From an uncultured Christensenella sp. (GTDB lineage: Bacteria; Bacillota; Clostridia; Christensenellales; UBA3700): a stretch of 16,971 bases of DNA. The stretch lies in NCBI GenBank assembly GCA_910584035.1, contig CAJTZR010000034.1, positions 1 to 16,971 of the forward strand, in the 5' to 3' direction. The notes beneath the pieces were generated by a model. The model saw only the letters and a list, made by a program, of their open reading frames with translations. It was not told the DNA's origin and did no database searches. The first letter of the stretch is position 1, and every line of letters starts with the position of its first letter. The translations under genes and the position numbers were made by a program. Shown piece by piece: positions 6,020 to 13,796 of this stretch.

Positions 6020-7648
6020 TTATTCAACACTAATCATATAGAAATAGTGATTTTGACCGCCTTCATAAACTTCGACATCACATTCGTCATATTTATCTGC
6101 AAGTGTTTCTTTTAAGCTGTTTGCTTGTTCCTCAGTAACACCCTCACCATAATATAAAGTTATTACTGATTTATCCTCGTCAACAAGATTTCCAATTACA
6201 TCAAAAGTTACATCGCTCACCTCTGCACCTTTTGATACAATCTTTTTACCAGTTATGCCGATTATATCGCCTTCTTGCAAATCAAAGCCGTCAAGATTAG
6301 TTTTTCTAACAGCGTAAGTAACTTCGCCATATGACACTTCACTATACGCATCTTGCATTGCCTCTACATTCGCATCAATATCTCTGTTAATGTCAAAAGC
6401 AACTGCACAAGCAATACCCTCTGGTACATTTACGGTTTTTACAACCCTAACATTTTTACTTGATAATTCCACAGCCTGTTCAGCGGCTAGAATTATGTTT
6501 TTATTATTTGGTAAAACAATTACATTATCGCTATTTACATTTTCAATAACATTTAAAATATCGTTAACGCTAGGATTCATTGTTTGACCGCCTTGGATAA
6601 CAGTATCAACACCAAGCTCTTTGAATATAGATGCTAAACCGCCACCAGAACAAATAGACACCATAGCAATTGGCTTTTTATTAGCCTCGTGTTTCTTAAT
6701 TAAAGCACGATTTTGCTCAAGCATATTCTCAATTTTTATTCTATCAAGTTCACCCATACTTAAAGCGTATTGTAATGCTTTATTTGGTTGATTTGTATGC
6801 ACGTGAACTTTAACCATTGATAAATCGCCAATCGCTATAACGCTATCACCGATAGCCATTAGCTTGTCACGCAATTTCTCAATATCTTCTTCTGTTGTCT
6901 TATTTTTTAAGTTGATTATAAAGTACTCTGTACAATATGCAAACTTAATATTCTCTAAATCGTGGATATCGCCACTAAAATTATCAATGGCATCTTCAAT
7001 TGAATTTTCGTCATCATGTGCGACACGTTCCATTGGAACGCCTTTCAATACGTTGTTAAAACCTTGGAATACAAATATCAAACCTTTACCACCAGCATCT
7101 ACAACGCCCGCTTTCTTTAAAACTGGTAGCATATCTGGAGTTTTATTCAAGATTTCCTCACCTTTTTCAATAAGTGCATCAAAAAATGCTATAAAACTTG
7201 AATGTTTATTTGCAAGAGATGACGATTTTTCCGCCATATAACGGATAACGGTAAGAATTGTACCTTCCTTAGGCTTAGAAACCGCACTATATGCAACATC
7301 GGTAGCGTTTTGCAACGCTTTTGCAAAAGATTTTGTATTAATAACTTTTGCCTCTGCCAAAGATTTGTTTATACCTTTCACTATTTGTGATAAAATAACA
7401 CCTGAATTTCCTCTTGCACCTTTTAAAGCACCTTTGGAAAAATCATTCAACAAATCCTCAAAATTATCATATTCCTTGCTGTCAACTTCACTAACAGCAC
7501 TTGTCAACGTTTTTGACATATTAGTTCCAGTATCACCATCTGGTACTGGAAAAACGTTTAAGGAGTCAACGTAATCTTTGTTAATTTCAAGTAACGTTGC
7601 ACCGCCAATAACCATCTCCTTAAACTTAGATATATCTAAAATCTTCAT
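6020..7648 (-). CDS. yloV: DAK2-domain fatty acid kinase FakA / YloV family protein
   Basis: This 542-residue protein matches the YloV/FakA family in length and architecture. The N-terminal DhaL-like nucleotide-binding domain carries FPVPDGDTGTNM (33-44), whose aspartates hold magnesium-ATP, and GARGNSGVILSQ (77-88). A middle domain and a DegV-like C-terminal domain follow. In Staphylococcus FakA phosphorylates fatty acids held by FakB (DegV) partners, feeding exogenous fatty acids into phospholipid synthesis; the same role is inferred here. No FakB gene is in the window. The gene lies 15 bases after asp23, with GGAG upstream of the ATG, so the two are cotranscribed, and a strong terminator follows. 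Confidence 0.94.
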   Translation of the reverse strand: MKILDISKFKEMVIGGATLLEINKDYVDSLNVFPVPDGDTGTNMSKTLTSAVSEVDSKEYDNFEDLLNDFSKGALKGARGNSGVILSQIVKGINKSLAEAKVINTKSFAKALQNATDVAYSAVSKPKEGTILTVIRYMAEKSSSLANKHSSFIAFFDALIEKGEEILNKTPDMLPVLKKAGVVDAGGKGLIFVFQGFNNVLKGVPMERVAHDDENSIEDAIDNFSGDIHDLENIKFAYCTEYFIINLKNKTTEEDIEKLRDKLMAIGDSVIAIGDLSMVKVHVHTNQPNKALQYALSMGELDRIKIENMLEQNRALIKKHEANKKPIAMVSICSGGGLASIFKELGVDTVIQGGQTMNPSVNDILNVIENVNSDNVIVLPNNKNIILAAEQAVELSSKNVRVVKTVNVPEGIACAVAFDINRDIDANVEAMQDAYSEVSYGEVTYAVRKTNLDGFDLQEGDIIGITGKKIVSKGAEVSDVTFDVIGNLVDEDKSVITLYYGEGVTEEQANSLKETLADKYDECDVEVYEGGQNHYFYMISVE

Positions 7649-7663
7649 AATTTAAAGCTCCAA

Positions 7664-8014
7664 TTAAACTCTGACGCCAACAACATAGACCAATACTTCG
7701 TCAACACGCATACCAGTGAAAAATTCTATGTTGTATTTCACAGCACTTTTTATAGAATCACAAACCGCATCAGTATTAATGCCATCTTTAAGCACAGCGT
7801 AAATTTCAATGTTGATTTTATTTTTAATTGTTTCAACTTTTACGCCCTTAGCATATGACTTTTTTCCAAAAATCTCTGCAATACTGTCGGTCAATTTTCT
7901 GGAAACAAGTGAAACTACGCCATAACAATCGCTTGCAATATGACTTGCAACCATTGCTATAGTGTTATCAGTAATACTCAATTTGCCAAACTTATTTATT
8001 GTCTTAACTGACAT
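7664..8014 (-). CDS. yloU: Asp23/Gls24 family protein (YloU)
   Basis: This 116-residue protein is a small cytoplasmic Asp23/Gls24 (DUF322) protein. Visible family features are the N-terminal KLSITDNTIAMVASHIASDCYGVVSLVSR, with its residue spacing of helix then strand, the central VETIKNKINIEIYAVLKDG, and the closing strand VDEVLVYVVGV. Family members have been linked to cell-envelope stress and to alkaline shock; this shorter type always neighbours yloV and its exact job is unknown. The ATG at 8014 has a GAGAGG site upstream. It is the first gene of the asp23-yloV operon, behind a near-consensus promoter. Confidence 0.93.
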   Translation of the reverse strand: MSVKTINKFGKLSITDNTIAMVASHIASDCYGVVSLVSRKLTDSIAEIFGKKSYAKGVKVETIKNKINIEIYAVLKDGINTDAVCDSIKSAVKYNIEFFTGMRVDEVLVYVVGVRV

Positions 8015-8039
8015 AGTACACCTCTCCCTTATTTATTAT

Positions 8040-8068
8040 ATAATACACGAATTAAATTAAATAATCAA
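8040..8068 (-). promoter_or_regulatory. Promoter of the asp23-yloV operon
   Basis: On the minus strand TTGATT (8068-8063) and TATTAT (8045-8040) are 17 bases apart. Transcription would begin near 8033, about 20 bases before the ATG at 8014. Together with the rpmB promoter it makes a divergent control region. Confidence 0.75.
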
Positions 8069-8348
8069 GCATTTTAAATTATTTTTTATAATTATTTACT
8101 TTTATAAGCTATATAATCAATATATTGTTTATTTTTTGCGTTAAATCGAACTAATTTGACATTTTTGATACAAATAACACACAAAATGTAACCTAACAGG
8201 ATTATGTAAATACCTAAAAAAATTTGATTCATACTGCTAATATATAAAATTTCGCTATAGATTATTAACTTTACATTTGAAAAAAGGTAAAATTTAACCA
8301 AACTTTGCATAAATTTTTATATTTTATAAAAAATATGCTTCAAATTCC

Positions 8349-8377
8349 TTGCATAATTTATTAATTAGTGATAGAAT
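8349..8377 (+). promoter_or_regulatory. rpmB promoter
   Basis: TTGCAT (8349-8354) and TAGAAT (8372-8377) are separated by 17 bases. The transcript would start near 8384 and reach the AGGAGG ribosome binding site at 8398-8403. Confidence 0.8.
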
Positions 8378-8411
8378 ACTAAAGTAAATTGCTTAATAGG
8401 AGGTGTGTTCT

Positions 8412-8606
8412 ATGTCAAGAGTATGCAGTATTTGCAATAAATCTAAAATGAGTGGTAATACAGTTTCTCACTCTAACCGTAAAGCTAGAAAGTCTTGGAA
8501 CGCTAATGTGCAAAAAGTTAAATTAGTTGACGATAATGGTCGTGAGACAACAGAGTACGTTTGCACAAGATGCCTTCGCACAATGAAAAAGAGCGAAAAT
8601 AACTAA
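8412..8606 (+). CDS. rpmB: 50S ribosomal protein L28, zinc-binding form
   Basis: This 64-residue protein of the large ribosomal subunit starts MSRVCSICNK and carries the L28 signature (GNTVSHSNRKARKSW). Cys5, Cys8, Cys51 and Cys54 form two CxxC pairs, the zinc-containing version; many bacteria also carry a cysteine-free copy used under zinc limitation, not seen here. The start was placed at 8412 because AGGAGG lies eight bases upstream; an in-frame GTG at 8403 overlaps that site. It is monocistronic, with its own promoter and terminator, and is transcribed against its neighbours, the same arrangement as in Bacillus subtilis between spoVM and yloU. Confidence 0.97.
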   Translation: MSRVCSICNKSKMSGNTVSHSNRKARKSWNANVQKVKLVDDNGRETTEYVCTRCLRTMKKSENN

Positions 8607-8620
8607 TTAAAAAGCAATTA

Positions 8621-8649
8621 AAGTAGGAGTTATCCTACTTTTTTGTTTT
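8621..8649 (+). terminator. Rho-independent terminator of rpmB
   Basis: AAGTAGGA (8621-8628) pairs perfectly with TCCTACTT (8633-8640) around GTTA, followed by TTTTGTTTT. It begins 14 bases after the rpmB stop. Confidence 0.93.
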
Positions 8650-8871
8650 ATAATGCTTTACTCAAAAAATTAAATTTGTACAATTGTACTTAAATAATTG
8701 CAAATTAAAAATTTTTCTCCTTACATAGCAATAAATGGTTATATTTGCAATTAGTAAAAATTTGAAGTAAAATAAACCACAAGTTTACATAGCTGTGACA
8801 TAATAAATAGATTTAACAATTTTATAAATAAACATTTACGTTATAATCGACAAAAAATCTATACTTATATT
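8650..8871. other. AT-rich convergent intergenic stretch
   Basis: This lies between the rpmB terminator and the two-way terminator. I see no open frame with a ribosome binding site, no repeat unit and no promoter with good boxes. A short TTGTACAATTGTAC palindromic patch is the only local symmetry. Confidence 0.45.
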
Positions 8872-8877
8872 AAAATA

Positions 8878-8903
8878 AAAAAGCTCTCATTGAGAGCTTT
8901 TTT
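8878..8903 (-). terminator. Two-way terminator after spoVM
   Basis: AAGCTCTC (8881-8888) pairs with GAGAGCTT (8892-8899) around ATT, extended by A-runs on one side and T-runs on the other, so it can work in both directions. On the minus strand it ends the rsgA-rpe-thiN-spoVM transcript; on the plus strand it backs up the rpmB terminator. Confidence 0.88.
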
Positions 8904-8943
8904 ACTATTAAATTACCCAAAATTTTAGTTATTAAGGGGTTCT

Positions 8944-9018
8944 CTATTGTTTTTTAGAGCAAATTTTTCTAAGAAAAAACTTAATAATCTTTGGTGGATT
9001 GGCACAATATATACGCAT
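8944..9018 (-). CDS. spoVM: Stage V sporulation protein M (SpoVM), 24 residues
   Basis: SpoVM is a tiny amphipathic peptide that recognises the curved forespore membrane and recruits the coat ATPase SpoIVA. The peptide begins MRIYCANPPK and continues as a basic amphipathic helix with an IIKFFLRKI core and KKQ end. Aligned without gaps to my memory of Bacillus subtilis SpoVM, it keeps Met1, a basic residue 2, Tyr4, Pro9, Lys10 and Arg17, including the helix-breaking proline that is important in that protein. Its position between thiN and the oppositely oriented rpmB is the classic spoVM locus. The start has GGAGGGG (9027-9021) only two bases upstream. It lies 31 bases past thiN and is followed by a terminator. 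It is too short for normal gene callers. The main doubt is that short peptides align easily; synteny makes chance unlikely. Confidence 0.85.
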   Translation of the reverse strand: MRIYCANPPKIIKFFLRKICSKKQ

Positions 9019-9049
9019 AACCCCTCCATATTCATTGCATAAACAATTT

Positions 9050-9661
9050 TCATTTATTGACAATAAGCATTACAATACCAAAATCCACACAAAGACGAAT
9101 TTTGTTATCTGTAGCAATATTTGACAATGTTCTAGTTAAATTTTTATAAATATATTCGTTATTTAACTGCCACTTCACGCCTTCTAAAGATATAATATGC
9201 ACCTTATCTGTGAATGGTGACAAACTTACAATACTATTTTTTTTAATATGCATATCCAAATTTTTATTTGTAATATAAATATCACAATCATTGCAATATG
9301 CTGTAACTTGTATTCTAGCTTCAACGCATTGAGCCATTATACTTAAATTTGCAAGTATATGGTCTAGTCTACCACCATTAACACCATAAAAATTTATTTT
9401 GCTATATCCATTTTCAATTAGATACTTTACTGCAATTTCTCCGTCAGTTTCGTCTTTATCCACATTGAGTAGAATTTGTTCCACACCTTGAATATCTTTC
9501 TTTACACTATCTTTATCGCCAACAAACAAATGAATGTTTTCAACTTTATCTGCTCCGCCATCGACACCGACTATAAAATCTCCAACAATTTCGCCGTTAT
9601 ATTTTTCACCATTCAAGACAACTGCAGCTACTTTTTTATTTTTGCTATCTTCCATAAACAT
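9050..9661 (-). CDS. thiN: Thiamine pyrophosphokinase
   Basis: The enzyme transfers pyrophosphate from ATP to thiamine, giving thiamine diphosphate. The 203-residue protein has the family motifs: GVDGGAD near residue 33, GDKDS (usually GDxDS) at about 67-71, DKDETD, which contributes the metal-binding aspartates, and GGRLDH, followed by a beta-rich C-terminal domain. Two starts are possible: the ATG at 9661, three bases after the rpe stop, or the ATG at 9655. Neither has a separate strong ribosome binding site (AAAGG lies inside the end of rpe), which suggests translation coupled to rpe. The order rsgA-rpe-thiN-spoVM is typical of Bacillota. Confidence 0.93.
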   Translation of the reverse strand: MFMEDSKNKKVAAVVLNGEKYNGEIVGDFIVGVDGGADKVENIHLFVGDKDSVKKDIQGVEQILLNVDKDETDGEIAVKYLIENGYSKINFYGVNGGRLDHILANLSIMAQCVEARIQVTAYCNDCDIYITNKNLDMHIKKNSIVSLSPFTDKVHIISLEGVKWQLNNEYIYKNLTRTLSNIATDNKIRLCVDFGIVMLIVNK

Positions 9662-9664
9662 TAA

Positions 9665-10321
9665 TTACTTTAAACCTTTAATCAAAGCTATTTCTTTACT
9701 AGGATTTTCGCTCTTGTAAACAGCACTACCAGCAACCAAAATATTTACGCCACTATTTCTTATAATTTCCGCATTCTGACTGCTAACACCACCATCTATT
9801 TCAATATCAATATTTATATTATGTTTTGTAATGTATTCTTTTAACTCTTTTGCTTTATCTAAAACTTCAGCAATAAATTTTTGACCACCAAAACCTGGGA
9901 ATACACTCATTAATAATACCATATCTATTTGATTGATATATGGATATACCAAATCAAGTGGCTTATCGGGATTTAAAACCAATCCACATTTTGCCCCTTT
10001 TGACTTGATTATATCTAGACCTTTTTGAACATTTTTACTTGCATCGGGGTGAAAAGTTACTATATCCGCTCCACAATCAACAAAATTGCCAACATATTTT
10101 TCTGGTTCAGTTATCATTAAATGCACATCAAGCGGTACTTGACTATATGGTTTAATGCTTTTTACCATAGGCATTCCAAACGTTATGTTAGGAACATAAA
10201 CACCATCCATAACGTCAACGTGTATTAAATCTGCTCCCCATTCACAAGCTTTCTTTACGCTATCACCCATATTTGCAAAATCACCAGATAATATTGATGG
10301 TGATACCATATATTTAGTCAT
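9665..10321 (-). CDS. rpe: Ribulose-phosphate 3-epimerase
   Basis: Rpe interconverts ribulose 5-phosphate and xylulose 5-phosphate in the pentose phosphate pathway. The 218-residue TIM barrel begins MTKYMVSPSILSGDF and shows the metal-binding HVDVMDG and DVHLMI strands, the phosphate-binding VFPGFGGQKF loop (usually VNPGFGGQ), and IDGGV with the catalytic aspartate, then VAGSAVY. I chose the ATG at 10321 over a longer frame because GGAGG precedes it and because all the conserved N-terminus starts there. It overlaps the end of rsgA by eight bases (ATGACTAA), so translation is coupled. Confidence 0.96.
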   Translation of the reverse strand: MTKYMVSPSILSGDFANMGDSVKKACEWGADLIHVDVMDGVYVPNITFGMPMVKSIKPYSQVPLDVHLMITEPEKYVGNFVDCGADIVTFHPDASKNVQKGLDIIKSKGAKCGLVLNPDKPLDLVYPYINQIDMVLLMSVFPGFGGQKFIAEVLDKAKELKEYITKHNINIDIEIDGGVSSQNAEIIRNSGVNILVAGSAVYKSENPSKEIALIKGLK

Positions 10322-11201
10322 ATCGTTTCCTCCATTTCTCAAGTAACTCTTCGTACAAATGTACATATCTATCATACCTATCTTTGCTTAGCTCTCCAGA
10401 ACTTACTGCATTTTTAACAGCACATTGCGGTTCATTAATATGATTACAGCAATTAAATTTACAATTGCAAGCAAAATCATCAAAATCAGTAAAGTAAGTA
10501 GAAAGTTCGTCTGGATTAATATTTTCAATTTCCAAAATAGAAAAACCACAAGTATCTGCAAGTCTTATGCCGTGACCAATATCAAAAATCTCAACATTTC
10601 TAGTAGTATGCTTACCACGCTCAACCTTTCTTGACAACGCACCTGTTTCCAACATTTGATAACCTACTATACTATTGATAATTGAAGATTTACCAACTGC
10701 CGATTGCCCTGCCATACTGACATAATTATTTGACATTAGCTCTACAAGTTTACCAATACCTTCACCAGTTATTGCATTAACATAACATATGTCGCACAGA
10801 TTACTATATGACACCTCAATATTTTCCTTAAATTCACTATCAATCAAATCAATTTTATTAACACACAAAATAGGTTTAATATTTTGTTTAACGCAGTTAA
10901 TCAATAGTTTGTCAACGAGATAAAAATCTGGACGAGGACTTGGGGCTATACATATAACTATCATATCAATATTTGTAATATATGGACGAGTAATTTTATT
11001 TTTTCTTGGCAAAATTTTCTCAATAGCACCTTTGCCATTTGCAAAAACACTAAACTCAACATAATCACCAATAAAAATATCGCCATCTAGTCGCAATTTA
11101 CCACGACCATTACAAACAATCACTTCACCATCAGATAGCACATTGTAATTGCCGCCAACACCTTTTATAACTTGTCCCAATCGAATTGTTTTATCTTTCA
11201 T
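10314..11201 (-). CDS. rsgA: Ribosome small subunit maturation GTPase RsgA
   Basis: RsgA is a circularly permuted GTPase that checks late 30S assembly. The 295-residue protein has an N-terminal OB-fold (about 1-70), then NKID (115-118, G4), GQSAVGKSS (165-173, Walker A), HTTRN (198-202, G2), DTCGF (216-220, G3; the family usually has DTPGF) and a zinc-binding C-terminus with Cys247, Cys252, His254 and Cys260. The ATG at 11201 is preceded by GAGG. In many Bacillota prpC and prkC lie just upstream; here they are absent. It heads the rsgA-rpe-thiN-spoVM run of tightly packed genes. Confidence 0.96.
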   Translation of the reverse strand: MKDKTIRLGQVIKGVGGNYNVLSDGEVIVCNGRGKLRLDGDIFIGDYVEFSVFANGKGAIEKILPRKNKITRPYITNIDMIVICIAPSPRPDFYLVDKLLINCVKQNIKPILCVNKIDLIDSEFKENIEVSYSNLCDICYVNAITGEGIGKLVELMSNNYVSMAGQSAVGKSSIINSIVGYQMLETGALSRKVERGKHTTRNVEIFDIGHGIRLADTCGFSILEIENINPDELSTYFTDFDDFACNCKFNCCNHINEPQCAVKNAVSSGELSKDRYDRYVHLYEELLEKWRKRYD

Positions 11202-11459
11202 TTTGCCTCAAATATTTTTTATTTTATCATAACTTAAGTTATCCATATATAATCATAAGCCTTATATACATAATCACATACTTTCTTTACAAACCACAAA
11301 TTAATTTTTGTGAAACATAAATAGCAATCAATTTTTTTAATACACATAGCAAATAATAGGGAATTTTTTAGCTAACGACATTAATCAAATAAGAGATACT
11401 TGTAATAATGAACAAATCACACAATAATTTAAAATTTAACATTATTTAAAGTGAATTTC
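11202..11459. other. rlmN-rsgA gap where prpC-prkC often lie
   Basis: This 258-base AT-rich gap has no open frame of note and no copy of the dispersed repeat. A perfect 14-base palindrome ATAACTTAAGTTAT (11229-11242) lies 28 bases upstream of rsgA, and a small CACAAA/TTTGTG hairpin lies at about 11295-11312. I do not see a clear promoter for rsgA. Confidence 0.5.
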
Positions 11460-12506
11460 TTACAATTTATTTTCATTATCTTGTAAAATTTTTCGTCTTA
11501 ATTGACCGCAAGCACCTTCTATATCGCTACCCATTGTACGTCTTATGGTAGCAGATATTCCGTTATCTTCAAGCACTTTTAAAAATTTAGCCACAGGTTC
11601 TTTTCCGCTTGACTTTAAATTCTTTTCCTTAACATAATTTAAGTTTATCAAATTAACGTGACAAGGCAATCCTTTTAAAATAACGCTCAGTTCTTTAGCA
11701 CAAGCAATGCTATCATTTACACCTTGAATCATTGAATACTCAAAAATAATTCGTCTGCCAGTCTTTTCAAAATAATATTTAACTGCATTTATAATATCTT
11801 TAATCTTGAAAGCCTTGTTAACTGGCATAATTTGACTACGCACCTCATCATTTGGAGCGTGCAAAGAGATTGTTAAAGTAACTCCGCCTAAATCGTCTGC
11901 CAAGTTATAAATTTTGTCACAAAGTCCACAGGTGCTTAAAGATATATTCCTTTTACTAATGTTTATACCGCTATCACAACTTATCATTTCTAAAAATTTT
12001 AATACATTTTGATAGTTGTCAAGTGGTTCACCACTACCCATAAGTACTATGTTAGTTATTTGTCTTTCGCCCTCGCCTAAATCGTTATTTACTGCAAGAA
12101 CTTCACCAACCATTTCACCAGCAGTTAAGTTACGAACTAAACCATCTAAGCCACTTGCACAAAATGCACAATTCATACGGCAACCAACTTGTGTACTTAT
12201 ACAAATAGTGTTACCATATTTGTATGACATAAGTACGCCCTCAATGATATTGCCGTCAGACAAAAGAAAAATATATTTTCTTGTTCCATCTTTTTCGGAA
12301 ACAAGTTTTTTATAAATTTTAACGCAATTACAATCAAAATCTTGTTTTAATTTTTCTTGTAATTTTTTAGGCAAATTTGACATTTTGTCAAAATCTACAC
12401 CTTTATGTAACCAAGCAAATATCTGTTTTCCTCTAAACTTAGGTTCACAAATTTTTGCAAGGTAATTCTCCCAATCTTGAATATTATAATCTAAAGCATT
12501 TGGCAT
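11460..12506 (-). CDS. rlmN: 23S rRNA adenine-2503 / tRNA adenine-37 C2-methyltransferase RlmN
   Basis: RlmN is a radical-SAM enzyme that methylates carbon 2 of A2503 in 23S rRNA and A37 of some tRNAs. The 348-residue protein contains the iron-sulfur motif Cys109-x3-Cys113-x2-Cys116 within GCRMNCAFCASG, GSGEPLDN for SAM binding, and the C-terminal GACGQLRRK with Cys333, the residue that forms the methyl-transfer intermediate. The ATG at 12506 lies 16 bases inside the end of rsmB, with GAGG upstream, so the two are translationally coupled. It could be mistaken for Cfr, but the gene order and sequence style favour RlmN. Confidence 0.96.
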   Translation of the reverse strand: MPNALDYNIQDWENYLAKICEPKFRGKQIFAWLHKGVDFDKMSNLPKKLQEKLKQDFDCNCVKIYKKLVSEKDGTRKYIFLLSDGNIIEGVLMSYKYGNTICISTQVGCRMNCAFCASGLDGLVRNLTAGEMVGEVLAVNNDLGEGERQITNIVLMGSGEPLDNYQNVLKFLEMISCDSGINISKRNISLSTCGLCDKIYNLADDLGGVTLTISLHAPNDEVRSQIMPVNKAFKIKDIINAVKYYFEKTGRRIIFEYSMIQGVNDSIACAKELSVILKGLPCHVNLINLNYVKEKNLKSSGKEPVAKFLKVLEDNGISATIRRTMGSDIEGACGQLRRKILQDNENKL

Positions 12507-13765
12507 TTTATCAACCTCGCAATAAAAAATCCGTCAAGTCCTTTATCATTTGGTAACAACTGAATAAATCCAGCATTGTCAAATTGTATAGGCATTTTTT
12601 CAAGCTTGACGTCTTTTCTTTCTTTCAAAATTCTACCAACAATATTATAATTTTCCTCTCTTAAAATAGTGCAAGTAGAATATACTATACTTCCGCCTAC
12701 CTTTGCATATTCAATAGCGTTATTTAGCAACTTATATTGAATTTCACTAAGTTTCAAAATATCCTCATAGCTCTTATTTAAATAAATATCTGGTTTTTTA
12801 CGTGCAATACCAAAACCGCTACAAGGGCTATCACAAAGCACCAAATCAAATTTCTCTTTAAAATTATCATTCAAAATTGTGCCATCCATAACAATTGCAT
12901 TTATATTATCAACACCCATACGAGTGCTGTATTCATTAATTCTTTCCACTCTATTAGGATATATATCGCAAGCAGTAATTTTCAAGTTTTCAGCAAGACT
13001 ACTTAAATACACTGACTTACCACCAGGACTTGCACACATATCCAAACAAGTATAATTTGCTTTCACATCACAAGCCTTGCACACAAGCATACTAGATGCA
13101 GATTGATATGTAATATAGCCTTTGTCAAACAATTTTCTTACTTCTTCACAATTTTTAATTAAATATCCACCATACTCGCTTTTTGCAAATTGAATATTTA
13201 ATTGCTTAAATTTATTTTCCAAATCTTTATCAGATATTTTTTTACTATTAATTCGAATATGTTCAAACTCTATTGACTTTTGACTCAAAATTTCAATAGC
13301 ACCATCTTTTTTATATTGCTTGAACAAGCATTTGACATACCAAAGTGGAACGCTATACTGCACAGATATTGCCATTTTTCCATCTTTAGGCAAATCAAAT
13401 TGCTTACTAGCAGCATTTTTCAAAGTAGCGTTTACAAAACCAGTTAATTTAGGTTTTTTAGCATATTCTGCAAGATTTACCATTTCATTCACAACAGCGT
13501 GAGTAGGAATACTATCCATAAACTTTAACATATAGATTCCAAGTTTTAATATGGTATAAATTTTATTATTTGGCTTGCTATCACATAGCAATGATATGTA
13601 ATATTCTATTGTAATATTTTTATCTAAAGTACCATAGACAAGTCTAGTAAGTAATGCACGATTATCTGCTTTATCTAACACCTCTGTCAGCAAAACATTA
13701 CTATATGCACCCTCTCGGAACACTCTATCTAAAATATCAAATGCCAATCTGAAATCTTTATTCAT
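12491..13765 (-). CDS. rsmB: 16S rRNA cytosine-967 C5-methyltransferase RsmB (Sun)
   Basis: The 424-residue protein joins an N-terminal NusB-like RNA-binding domain (about 1-130) to a Rossmann methyltransferase domain. SAM-binding CLDMCASPGGK is at 240-250, DSPCSG with Cys315 at 312-317, and the nucleophile Cys365 lies in YSTCT. It methylates C967 of 16S rRNA. The ATG at 13765 has AGGAG upstream. The gene overlaps rlmN by 16 bases. A 650-base repeat-filled gap separates it from fmt, its usual near neighbour, so it may need its own promoter: TTACAA (13830-13825) and TATAAG (13808-13803), spaced 16, are weak candidates within a decayed repeat copy. Confidence 0.95.
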   Translation of the reverse strand: MNKDFRLAFDILDRVFREGAYSNVLLTEVLDKADNRALLTRLVYGTLDKNITIEYYISLLCDSKPNNKIYTILKLGIYMLKFMDSIPTHAVVNEMVNLAEYAKKPKLTGFVNATLKNAASKQFDLPKDGKMAISVQYSVPLWYVKCLFKQYKKDGAIEILSQKSIEFEHIRINSKKISDKDLENKFKQLNIQFAKSEYGGYLIKNCEEVRKLFDKGYITYQSASSMLVCKACDVKANYTCLDMCASPGGKSVYLSSLAENLKITACDIYPNRVERINEYSTRMGVDNINAIVMDGTILNDNFKEKFDLVLCDSPCSGFGIARKKPDIYLNKSYEDILKLSEIQYKLLNNAIEYAKVGGSIVYSTCTILREENYNIVGRILKERKDVKLEKMPIQFDNAGFIQLLPNDKGLDGFFIARLIKCQML

Positions 13766-13796
13766 TTATACTCCTACATAAAATTAAAGAAGCAAA

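Noticed and set aside
8092..8310. Open frame on the minus strand for a small protein with one membrane segment (72 residues, or 46 from an inner ATG at 8232)
   Set aside because: Neither start has a ribosome binding site, the composition follows the AT-rich background, and it sits in the divergent promoter region between rpmB and asp23. It cannot be excluded as a small membrane peptide.
8925..9029. Alternative 34-residue frame overlapping spoVM, starting at the ATG at 9029
   Set aside because: Its ATG lies upstream of and overlapping the GGAGGGG site, so it has no ribosome binding site of its own. The other frame matches SpoVM in sequence and length.
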